A DNA stretch of 64,000 bases, from NCBI GenBank assembly GCA_050084985.1, contig JBITNC010000002.1:1612001-1676000 (forward strand). Direction: 5' to 3'. Origin of the DNA: Nageia nagi (lineage: Eukaryota; Pinophyta). The notes below the pieces were generated by a model that saw only the letters and a list, made by a program, of their open reading frames with translations, was not told the DNA's origin and ran no database searches. Below are positions 11,597-22,041 of the stretch, piece after piece. The position numbers were made by a program, and so were the translations under genes. Position 1 is the first letter of the stretch. Every line of letters begins with the position of its first letter.

Positions 11597-14500
11597 ATGG
11601 TTGAAACCTTCATACCCAAGCATATACTCGATGGTTCCAACTTCGGCATATGGGAACCTCGTATGAGAGTTGAGTTACAAGCAAGGAAGCTATGGCAGAT
11701 AGTTAATGAAGATCTAGTCGCTCCTACAGATGAGAAGGCTCTTGAAATCTACAACTCAAAGAATGAGTTAGCAACTTCAATGATCTATCATGCAGTTTTC
11801 GATGACATCCTTCTCATGATCTCTTCTTCGACATCAACAAAAGAAGCTTGGGATAGACTGAAGAAAATTTACCTTGGGTCAAAATTTTCAAGGAGGTTCA
11901 CCATTCTATAAAAGTTATTGCAATATCATCAAGGTGAAGATGAAAGTGCTTCTATCTACTTGAACAAAATCATTGACCTCAGGACACAACTGGTTGGCTA
12001 TGGGTGCAATTGGATCAATGATGAGTTCATGGTCTTCATCATTCTTCAAAGCCTCTCTACAAAGTTCAGTAACTTTATCACAGTTATGGAGACTAGGCTC
12101 GATGATGAAGAAGATGTCATCTCTCTTGACAACCTTTTTAGACTCCTTCTGAAGCATGAGGAAACTTTGAACAAGAAAATGTTGAACCTTTCTCCAAAGG
12201 ATAATAGCATTACTCTAGGAGCAACCAAAACTCCTTTCAAGAAGAAGTTCAAACATTATAAATTCAAAGATAACAAATCCTCATCTACCATTAGGAAGCA
12301 TGACAACTTCAAGCAAAGGAATGACAAAGCTGGATCAAGCAAACCAACATCACAGGAAAAGTTTGATGGAAATTGTAACTTTTGTGGCATCTTTGGGCAC
12401 AAAGAGTATGATTATTGCAAAAAGAAATTTGCTCAAAAAGGCAAGGGAAATGCAAATGTGAGAAATTTCAATAATAAAAAGAAGAACAAGCATACTGCTA
12501 CTATTGCCTACCACTCAATGACTCAAACTATTTCAAATGATTGGATTGTTGATTCAGGATGCACTAATCACATGGTTATGAAAAGGATAAGTTTGAAAAC
12601 TTTCATAAGTACAACAAGGATACAGTTGTGATAGGTGATAATACAATCCTTGATGTTCAAGGAACAGGGAATGTGAAGATTCATGGAAAGGCTCTTGATA
12701 ATGTCTTTTATGTACCTAAACTAAGGATGAATCTTATCTCTGCAATTCAGATTACAAGGAAAGGATGCTCATTTGAGTTTACCTCACACTCCTGGTGTGT
12801 TAAGAAAGGACTTGCCACCTTGATGAAAGGATCAGTAAATAATGACCTTTATATTATGGATCAAGTACCTTCAAAGATTTGTCTTGTTGTAAATGTTTGT
12901 TCAAAAGGTAAACTTTGGCATCAACGATTAGGGCACCTTAACCACAAGAGTATTCAAGATATGAAAAATCAAGAACTTATGGAAGGTTTACCTAATATTT
13001 CACCCACAATTGGTCTTTGTGGAAGGTACATTCTAGGAAAGATGAATAGGCAAAATTTTGAAAAAGATAAGGCAACTCGGGCTACTCGTCCTCTTTAGCT
13101 TGTGCATTCAGATTTGATGGGTCTATTTCAGACTACGTCTTTAGGGGGAGCTTCTTATGTTCTGACCTTCATTGATGACTTCAGTAGGATGACATTTGGT
13201 TATCTACTTGAGCACAAGGATCAAACTTTTGATAGGTTTAAATACTTCAAGGCACTTGTTGAAAATCAAACTAATTTTAAGATCAAGATGCTGAGATCTG
13301 ATAATGGGGGTGAGTATAATAGCAATGAGTTTAACAACTATTATGTTAAACATGGGATCAAGCGATAATTCACAATCCCTTACACCCCTCAACAAAATGG
13401 AGTTGTTGAAAGGAAGAATTGCACCATTATGGAAATGGCAAGATGCATGTTGGGTAACCTTCCTAGTTTCTTATGGGGAGAAGTTGTTCATATTGCTATT
13501 CACACCCTAAATAAGTGTCCTACTAAAGCAGTTGAAGGTAAAACTCTGTATGAAGCATGGATAGGAAAGAAACCTAACATCTCACACTTTAGGGTCTTCG
13601 GCTATGATGCATTTGTCTTCATTACCTCAGAGAAAAGAAAGAAGCTAGATAAAAGATCAGAAAAATGTATCTTTGTGGGGTATGATAATCAACATAGAGG
13701 TTACAGGCTCTACTCCTCATCCCATAAAACAATCTTTATTTCTAGGGATGTTAAGTTCAATGAACTTCCTAAGGATACGACTTCTCATGCTGAGGTGTCT
13801 GATTCAGATGATTCTACGCCTGCACCTAACTGGTTGGATGATCATGTAGGGAAGTCACCATAAGAGCAAAATTCTCTAGCTCAGAGAATTACAAGGAGTA
13901 TGACCTTGAATAAATCCTTATTTGCCAAAATTGATAATATGAATGAGCCATCAACATTCAAAGAAGCTTCCAAGCAAGAGTGTTGGATGGAAGCTATGAA
14001 AGTTGAGTATGAGGCACTCATGAAAAATGAAACATGGGATTTGGTTCCTTATCCCAATGAGAAAAATATGATTGGAAATAAATGGATATACAAGGTCAAG
14101 TACAATTCTGATGGAGAAGTTGAAAAATACAAAGCAAGGTTAGTGGCCAAAGGATTCGCTCAGAAATATGGTATTGATTATGAGGAAACCTTTGCTCCTG
14201 TGGCCAAGATGCCTACTGTCAAGATAATCCTTGCTTTTTCTACAGCTCAAGAATGGAAAGTTTTCCAACTTGATGTCAAGAGTGCATTTCTCAATGGTGA
14301 CTTGGATGTAGAAATCTACATGAATCAACCAAAAGGATTTATTCCAGAAGGAAAAGAGTCTCTTGTGTGCAAGCTAAAGAAGTCTTTGTATGGACTTAAA
14401 CAAGCACCTAGAGCATGGTACAAGAAAATTTTAGGATTCTTTGCAGATATTGGTTTTTCCAAGTGCTTCTCTGACTCAGATCTCTATGTACTCAATCAAG

Positions 14501-15417
14501 GAAAAGACATGGTCTTAATTCTCCTTTATGTGGATGATCTTCTCATAATAGACAATAATATTGAAATCATCCAAGAGTGCATATCCAAACTGAAGGCAAC
14601 ATTTGAAATGACTGATCTAGGTCTATTGCATTACTATCTTGGGATGCAAGTATACCAACACAAAGATTGTACTTATCTTAGTCAATCTAAGTATATATCA
14701 GACAGCTTGCAAAAGTTTGGAATGGAGGAGTGTAGATATGCTGCAATACCTATTTCTCCTGGAATCATTGTATCACTGAGCTCAGATTCTCAGTTGGATG
14801 ATGCTACAGCTTATAGGCAATTGATTGGTAGTCTTCTGTATTTGACTATCTCTCGACCTGATATTGCCTTTGCAGTGAATCTAATGGCACGATTCATGCA
14901 AAAACCATATGTTGAACATCTCAATGCTGTTAAGTAAATCTTGAGGTATGTGGCAGGGACAAAGGATCTTACTCTTAAGTATTCCAAAGTGCCCTTGATT
15001 ATTCTCTCAAGGTTCTCAGATTCTGATTATGGGGGAGATAGAGATGAAAAAAAATCAACCTCTGCATATGTGTTCAGCATTGGTTCAGGTGCTATCTCTT
15101 GGGCTTCCAAGAAGCAACCTACTGTGACTCTTTCTACCACCGAAGCTGAATATTGAGCCATGACTGTTGCCACCCAAGAAGCTATTTGGCTGAGGCATCT
15201 TCTAAACGAAATTAGGTATAAGCAAAATGGCCCATCTCTTATTTCTTTAGATAATCAATCAGCTATCTCTTTGGCTAAGAATCCTGTGTTCCATCAGAGA
15301 ACCAAACATGTGGAAATCCAAGCCCATTTTATCAGGGAGAAGGTTCTAGATGACATCATACACTTGGAGTATTGTCCATCTACTAAAAACTTTGCTGATT
15401 TATTCACCAAGCTCTGA
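11597..15417 (+). pseudogene. Copia element 2 gag-pol, nearly intact with six stops and one frameshift
   Basis: A Ty1/Copia polyprotein that would make capsid, protease, integrase, reverse transcriptase and RNase H. Gag opens at ATG 11597 with the MVETFIPKHILDG start. The zinc knuckle CNFCGIFGHKEYDYC is at 12374-12418 and the protease DSG at 12551-12559. The pre-integrase HQRLGHLNH motif is near 12917. Integrase D, D and E lie at 13111, 13300 and 13408. RT has its first Asp at 14272 and the YVDD Asp pair at 14533-14538. RNase H motifs (DSD, EAEY, DNQSA) run to 15417. Gag is in one frame with a stop at 11909. A frameshift near 12600 moves to a second frame, held to the end with stops at 13096, 13366, 13861, 14935 and 15154. 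The final stop at 15415 lies in the junction with element 1, so the true C-terminus is lost. Confidence 0.93.
15405..15412. other. Microhomology junction, element 2 to element 1
   Basis: caccaagc fits both sides. It encodes the FTK end of pol in element 2, and it is also the reversed sequence just after the primer-binding site of element 1. It marks a likely deletion join. Confidence 0.7.
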
Positions 15418-15422
15418 TACTA
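15411..15422 (-). promoter_or_regulatory. Primer-binding site of element 1
   Basis: Read on the minus strand this is tagtatcagagc, one base from the initiator Met-tRNA complement. It sits directly beside the LTR at 15425-16049. This shows that LTR to be the 5' LTR of a minus-strand element whose body lies to the left. Confidence 0.8.
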
Positions 15423-15424
15423 AA

Positions 15425-16049
15425 TGAAGGGATTGAAATATAAATAATACAATCTTAAACTACCAAGATCTCATGGAAGCTCACATTAACATCAAAATAA
15501 CTCAAGAAGGCAATCCCACAAAGATAACACAATATGTAAGTGGTTCCTCCAACTAGGAGTATATCCATTAATAATACAATCTTAAACTACCAAGATTTCA
15601 TGGAAGCTCACATTAACATCAAAATAACTCAATAAGGTAATCCCACAAAGATAATACAAGATGTAAGTGGTTCCTTAAACTAGGAGTACATCCACTAACT
15701 AGATCTCTCTTAATCTCAAATATTAACTCTTACAATTCTCCTAATTTCATCTTCTAAACACTATCCTATAGCATAACTTTACTCTTCAAATTGGTGTATG
15801 ATCCCAAGAGAGAGCATTCTATTTATATTCCAAAATTCCTCTTTGTATCACCTTTTTACCCAATGTACAAAAGCATGACATGCACATCCTTTTACCTAAG
15901 GGGTATGCTCATAACATGGAGTGAAGGACAAGTAACATTATCATATTCACTTAAATACTTAATATATCAAATGATACCCTTAAGTATTAGTGAACTTACA
16001 TAGAAGATTATTACAAAAAATTTATAATAATGCATTATACATTCCAACA
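15425..16049 (-). repeat. 5' LTR of Copia element 1
   Basis: On the minus strand the LTR starts tgttggaatgtataatgc at 16049 and ends at about 15425, beside the primer-binding site. Its 625 bp exceed the roughly 500 bp of related LTRs (47711-48213) because of an internal 127-bp duplication. The start abuts RT-coding sequence of element 3 (GFTMNF reading), so element 1 inserted there. Confidence 0.82.
15443..15696. repeat. 127-bp tandem duplication inside the LTR of element 1
   Basis: Units 15443-15569 and 15570-15696 share the aataatacaatcttaaac start and align throughout with a handful of differences. They occupy the transcript-proximal (R/U5) part of the LTR. Confidence 0.92.
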
Positions 16050-19035
16050 AAATTCATAGTAAAGCCAATATCTGGCTTGGAGATAGTCAAATAAATATGA
16101 CTACCAATTAGTTTTCTATAAGCCGTAGCATTTGCCAACTAAGAGACAAAATGATTACAGGAGAGACTGAGATTGTAGCATGCTTGCACTCCTCCATTCC
16201 AAAATTTTGTAAGATATCTAAGATATACTTGGATTGATTAAGATAATTACAATCTTTGTATTGGTACACTTGCATACCAAGGTAGTAGTGCAATAGACCA
16301 AGATCAGTCATTTAAAAAGTTGCCTTAAGTTTGGATATGTAGTCTTGTATGAGGACCATATTATTTCCTATAATCAATAGATCTTCCATAGAGAGAAGAA
16401 TCAAGATCAAGTCTTATCCTTGGTTGCGAACATAAATATTTGTGTTAGAGAAGCATTTAAAAAATCTAATATCCTCAAAGTATTCTGAAATCTTTTTATA
16501 CTAAGCCTTAGGTGCTTGCTTAAGTCCATACAAAGACTTCTTTAACTTACACACAAAAGATTTTTTACCTTCAACAACAAACCCTTCTATTTGGTTCATG
16601 TAGTTTTTCCAAGTTTGATTTTTCATAAGAGCCTCATACTCTACATTCATGGCATTCATCTAACATTCATGCTTTGAAGTTTTTTTATAGGATGAGGGCT
16701 CATTCTTGCTATCGATTTTGGCAAATAAGGATTTATTAATGGTTATAATCCTTATTATCATTTGCATTGAAGAGTTTTTTTCTTTATATGAAAAATCCAT
16801 ACTGACATCCAACCAGTTAGGTGAAATAGAAGAATCATCACCCTCATCAAGGTTCTCACAAGAAGCAAACTCTTCAGAAAGTTCATTAAAATTTACATCC
16901 CTTAACATAAAGACTACTCTTAAGGAAGGTTGGTAGAGCTTGTAGCCTCTATGTTGATTATCATAGCCACAAAGATACATTTTATGAATCTCTTATCTAG
17001 CTTCTTCCTCTTCTCAGGAAAAATAAAGGTATAAGCATCACAACGAAAGACCCTAAAGTGAGAGATGTTAGGTTTCTTTCCTATCCATGCCTCATATAGA
17101 GCTTTACCTTTAACTATTTTCGTAACATACCTATTTAAGATGTAGATTGCAATATTTATAGCTTCACCCCATAAGAATTTAGGAAGATTTCCTAACATAC
17201 ATCTTACCATTTTCTAAATGGTTTTATTCTTCCTTTCAACTATATCATTTTGTTGAGGAGCGTAAGGGATAGTAAACTACCTCTTGATTCCATACTTGGT
17301 ACAAAAATAATTGAATTCAGTGCTATTATACTCACCCCCATTATTAGATCTTAACATCTTGATTTTGTATAGAGACTTATTTTCTACCAAGGCTTTGAAA
17401 TCTTTGAACCTATTAAATGTTTGATCCTTGCACTCTAGAAGTTAACCAAACATCATCTTGGTGAATTCATGAATAAAGGTTAAGACATAAGATGGTCCTC
17501 CAAGTGACTTAGTTGGAAATGGACCCATCAAATCTGTATGTGCAAGCTAAAGAGGCTAAGTTGATCTAGTTATCTTATCTTTTAGAAACTTTTTCTAATT
17601 CATTTTACCTAGAATGCACTTTCACAAAGACCAATTGTAGGTGATATTGTAAGCAAACCTTTCACAAGTTCATGATATTTCATGAATTGAATGTTCTTAT
17701 GGTTTAGATGGCCTAATCGATGGTGCCAAAGATTGCCTCTAGAATAAATATTAGTTGCAAAGCACATCATTGTTGGAGATTGATCCACAATGCACAGGTC
17801 ATCTTTCACTGAACCTTTCACCAAAGTGGTAAGGCCCTTTTTTATGCACAAAGAGTATGAGTTGAACTCAAAAGAGTAACCCTTCCTTGTAACTTGAATT
17901 ACAGAAAGAAGATTCATAGTGAGTTTAGGCACATAAAGCTCATTCTCAAGAATTTTTTCTTGTATCAACACACTCCCAATACCTTGAACTTCAAGGAATG
18001 AACTATCAGCTATCATAACTACATCTTTTCTATACTTATAAAATTTTTCAAATTTGTCCTTTTCAAAACACATGTGATTAATGCATTTAGAATCAACAAT
18101 CCAATCATTTGACAAAGTGTGAGACTTGGAGTAAAAGGTCAAAACATAAGAAAAATTCTTGTTCTTATTCTTATTATTAGATTTATTTGATTTTTTAAAT
18201 CCTTTTTCACCTTGCCCTTTATTTTTTTTCTGAAGCAATTAGCTTCCATATTATCATAAATCCCACATAAATTACAATTTCTATCAAATTTGGCTTTGGT
18301 TTTCTTTGACTTATCGTGATCATAATTCTTCTTGTTTCCACCTTTCTTAAAATTCTTCTTAGGAGCTTTAGAACCTTTTTTGTGGTTATGGTTCTTTTTT
18401 TTGAAGTGAGGCTTCATTGGACCAAGTGCCACAGATGGCTCCTTAGGAGTGGTGATCAACACTTTATTTTTAACTATTTCCTCATACTTAAAGAGGAGCC
18501 TTGATAAATTTTTCAAAGAGAACACTTATTTTTCATCATCAAACCTAGTTTCAATAACAATCACAAAGTGACTAAACTTAGTAGAGAGGCTTTGAAGGAT
18601 GATAAAAGTTAGAAACTCATAGTTGATCTAATTGCAATCACACCCCACAAGCTGGGTCCTAAGGTCTACAACCTTATTCAAATAAATAACCACACTTTCA
18701 TTTTCCTCTTGACATGATTGAAACAACTTTTGAAGAATGGTGAACCTCTTAGAAAATTTAGTACCAAGGTAGATACTCTTTAGTTTATCCCAAGCCTCCT
18801 TTGTAGTGTTTGAATAAGATATCATGATGAGGATCTCATATAAAATTGCATGAAAGATCAAAAGTTGTCAAATAATTCTTAGTATTATAAGCTTCAAGTT
18901 CCTTCTCCCCTAATGGAGCAACTTGGTTTTCATTGACAATCATCCAAATTTTCTATGCTTGATGTTTTGCCTTCATCTTAAGTTTTCAAATACCATAGTT
19001 GGAACCATCTAAGATTTGTTTGGATGCAAAAGAGT
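16050..19035 (-). pseudogene. Copia element 3 gag-pol, decayed and interrupted
   Basis: A minus-strand Copia polyprotein relic. Gag begins near 19035. The zinc knuckle CNLCGIYDNMEANC (near 18260) has lost its His. The protease motif reads DSK in place of DSG. The pre-integrase LWHHRLGHLNHKN lies near 17690-17730, integrase at about 16990-17600, and RT at about 16050-16980. Within RT, near 16606, the reading jumps from the KNQTW region to YMNQ. About 270 bp present in element 2 are missing, including the first catalytic Asp. The YVDD box reads SMEDL. The sequence stops at 16050 inside the end of RT, where the LTR of element 1 begins, so RNase H should continue beyond element 1, outside this window. 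Confidence 0.87.
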
Positions 19036-21120
19036 CTCCTATTGCTACAAAATAATATGAAGAAGATAAATAATGTAAGCATACATGTTGAATTTAAAAA
19101 CATTAATTATACAAATACATATTTGAACTAATCAAAAAATTAAATGCTTAATTGTAAACAAGAATTAAAATCGTACATCCAATATCTTTGTTGCCAAGTA
19201 TAATTGAAGAGAAGGTAAAGTTGAGGCTTATTTTCTTGTTTAAAATTAGGCCTTCATGCAGAATCTCTCAAGGAGCTTAGGTCTTACCAATTCTCAACTA
19301 GTTCCCTTTGGGTAGCTATATACTCTCACAAGAAGAAGTACTAGCTATTTTCCAAGGTTGTGACGTATGTTGGATCGACCAAATTAATTAGCTTGATTAA
19401 GTTTTCAATTTTCCTCCTATGTTATTTGGATAATCTCTAAATGGATGGGCGAACATGTGGTATCACTACACACATGCTTGCCCACCTATATAAAGTTAAA
19501 TCCAAACCAACAGAGGACTTAGAGGTAATTAAGAAGTACAAACTTTTCACCACTTGGATCATCAGATTAAAAGGCTCTAGTTCACCTTATCCTCACCTCA
19601 TGGCTCTCCAAACAAATCATGTTGTAAAAAAAATATGCAAATGTGTTTAGTTTAGGGGGAAGCAATTTTTAATATTTATGTACTTTGCATATAAAGTAAA
19701 AGTGCAAAACAAATAAAGTGTTTTAAAAATGAAATTACATCCAACATCATCCATACTTATGAACCAAAGAGTTTAATGGGTTTTGTTACAACCCCTAATG
19801 GAACTCTTTACAAAAATTTATTAATTTTAAGTAAGAATAAATGAGCTTAAGAGTCAACTGGGTTTTATCACAACCCCTAATGTAACTCTTTACAAAAGTT
19901 CATTATCAAAAATGAGTAATTCTCCCCCTTGTTACTTAAAAAATGGACTTCAAATAATTTCTTATTTGTAATTTATCATCAAAAAACAAAACAAAAATAC
20001 TTAAGAAAACTATATCCATTCACATGCATTAGGACAAAATATTAAATCATGTATTTAAAAATTTTATCCACTTAGCAAAACACATGCACTAGGACAAAAT
20101 ATTAAAGTATGCATTTAAAATTTTTATCCAACCACATGTGTGCAATAAACATGCATGAAGATAAAATTAATTCATGCATACATAATTAATCCATGTATTA
20201 TTAACATTAATCTATGCATAATTAATTTTGCACTTAAAGGCATGCTATTTTTTTAAAATTCCTTAAAATAACTTGCACTTATGGTAAAAATAGCAAATAA
20301 AGACTCAAATTTTAAATAGAAATTAATGCAACCTTTAGCTCATACTATTTTTAATAAAATGAACAATATATATATAAACTTCTTTGAAAAATGCATGCAT
20401 GTATTTTTTTTTTTTAAAAATGCATGCATGTAATATAAAGCTCTCTAAAAAATGCATGCATGTAACTTCTATTTTTTTTAAATGCATGCATGTAATTTCT
20501 ACTTTTAAAAAATGTATGCATGTAATATATTAAAAAAATGCATGCATATAATTTCTATTTTTTTTTAAATGCATGCACGTAATATATTAAAAAATGCATG
20601 TATGTAATATAAAGCTCTCTAAAAAATGCGTGCATGCAATTTGTATGCAATTTTATTTTTGCAAACATATTAGTATTGTAAAAAAAAAATGCAATAATAA
20701 CATTATAGTTAAAAAAAATTGCAAAACTTTTAACTATCTCTACACTAAGTAGAAACTTGCAAATTTAAGCTATAATAACTTATTATTACTAAATTTAACC
20801 AAATTTACTTGCTACATATTAACCAATTTTACTTAAAAAAATTGCAATTAACAAACTATTGTTGGTAAAAGTAATGCATAGCAATAGCTTAAAAAATAGA
20901 ACTAACATGTTAGTATAACAAAAAATATGGTAATAATATATACTTTGAACAAATTTTGCTAAATAAAATAGCCACAAATTGGTTAGTAATAAAGCAAAAT
21001 TTGATAATGAATAAGGTAGGAGGAAGATTATACCTTCAAGCTCTTTTTACCTCACCAAAGTAGATGGATAAAGAAGAGGAATGGACCTTCAAGGATGTTG
21101 AAGAGGAGCCTTCAAGAATT
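19036..21120 (-). mobile_element. Leader of Copia element 3
   Basis: A 2.1-kb untranslated region, shorter than those of elements 1 and 2. It contains the conserved block (19215-19660), paired short repeats around 19770-19920 (a gggttttrt...cccctaatg phrase twice) and the TGCATGCATG array at 20390-20640. The pyrimidine-rich module seen in the other two copies is absent. Confidence 0.65.
20390..20640. repeat. TGCATGCATG-rich array
   Basis: Roughly nine copies of aaaaaatgcatgcatgtaat, with small changes, are separated by A/T runs at irregular 20-45 bp spacing. Each core is itself palindromic. Confidence 0.85.
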
Positions 21121-21121
21121 T

Positions 21122-21133
21122 GCTCTGATACCA
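21122..21133 (-). promoter_or_regulatory. Primer-binding site of element 3
   Basis: On the minus strand this reads tggtatcagagc, an exact match to the plant initiator Met-tRNA complement. It sits two bases inside the LTR end at 21136. Confidence 0.9.
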
Positions 21134-21135
21134 TT

Positions 21136-21593
21136 TGAAGAAATTAACCCTTTTTGAATTAACTTCAACTCTACCAAGATCTCAAGAAAGCACTTTCAAC
21201 ATCAACATAATTGCATAATAACTCAAACCGATCTCACAAACAACATAAGATATAAAGTGGTTCCTCCCTCCTTGGAAATACGTCCACTAACTAAGATCTT
21301 CTTATTCTCAAGGACCTCTCTTACAAAATCTCTTCTCTCACTCTCACACTCTAGACCTATAGCAAAGCTTGCATTACAATTGTATAAAACGAGAGGGGAG
21401 GGTTCTTCTCTTTTTGTAAAAAGAAACTCACTTTATAATTAATCCCTTTTCTATTTTTAATCTCATACCTATTTTTAATCCTTCTCCTATTTTTATTCCC
21501 TTAATACTTTAATGTATCTAATGATATTTTAATTATTAAGTGAATTTACATTAAGAAGAAATATTACACAATATTACATTACAAATTCTAATA
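21136..21593 (-). repeat. 5' LTR of Copia element 3
   Basis: A 458-bp LTR read on the minus strand, starting tattagaatttgtaatg at 21593 (the usual TG is TA here). Its start resembles the LTR of element 2 (7611), and its transcript-proximal end is alignable with the LTR of element 1. It closes the Copia nest on the right. Confidence 0.8.
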
Positions 21594-22041
21594 GGTGCTA
21601 AGTCTTGAATAACAATGCGGGCATGCACGATAGCATAGATGCTAGGATTTTAATTGAGTAAAATTTACAATCAAAGATTGAAACACAATAGAATATTGAT
21701 AAGTCAAGCCAAACATATAATTACAAAATATGGAATGACAAATATGCTCGTGGTAATAAGATCCCAATCTCAATAGGTGGTATTTAGAAATACCTGAACT
21801 TTGAAGTGGTACTAGCTATCAATATTGTAGTCTTGATAACTATCCTTGTAGTCATACTCAATATTATATATGTAAGATAACCTCCAATTACCCTTTATGA
21901 AGGCTAGCATCGATGTTGGGGTACCTAGCATAGAAATAAAAATATTATATGAGAAAGGACCAACAATATGATATAAGATCAATATAGTATAACACTTAAG
22001 CAAGGCCACCTTAGGGGGACCAAAATTAGGTGTCAACAATA
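21594..22041. other. Unassigned DNA between two Copia elements
   Basis: I see no domain, repeat or RNA gene in this A+T-rich stretch. It is flanking DNA of element 3 and may belong to the neighbouring Copia relic. Confidence 0.4.

Larger units (their letters stand above)
7611..15412 (+). mobile_element. Copia element 2, 5' LTR plus body, 3' end missing
   Basis: A plus-strand Copia element inserted into element 1. It has a 5' LTR (7611-8080), a Met-tRNA-type primer-binding site (8083-8095), a 3.5-kb leader and gag-pol from 11597. Sequence stops just inside the FTK motif at the end of pol. Beyond that point lie the reversed primer-binding site and LTR of element 1, so the polypurine tract and 3' LTR of element 2 are absent. 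The two flanks (up to 7610, and from about 15405) join into a near-continuous copy of the element 1 primer-binding region. This is why I place element 2 inside element 1. No target duplication survives. Confidence 0.85.

Noticed and set aside
15411-15422. Met-tRNA-like sequence
   Set aside because: Only a 12-base primer-binding match next to an LTR. No tRNA cloverleaf surrounds it. The same applies to the other primer-binding sites.
15425-16049. Reading this LTR as the 3' LTR of Copia element 3
   Set aside because: A primer-binding site sits at its end, which a 3' LTR does not have, and the body of element 3 is cut off inside RT rather than ending at a polypurine tract.
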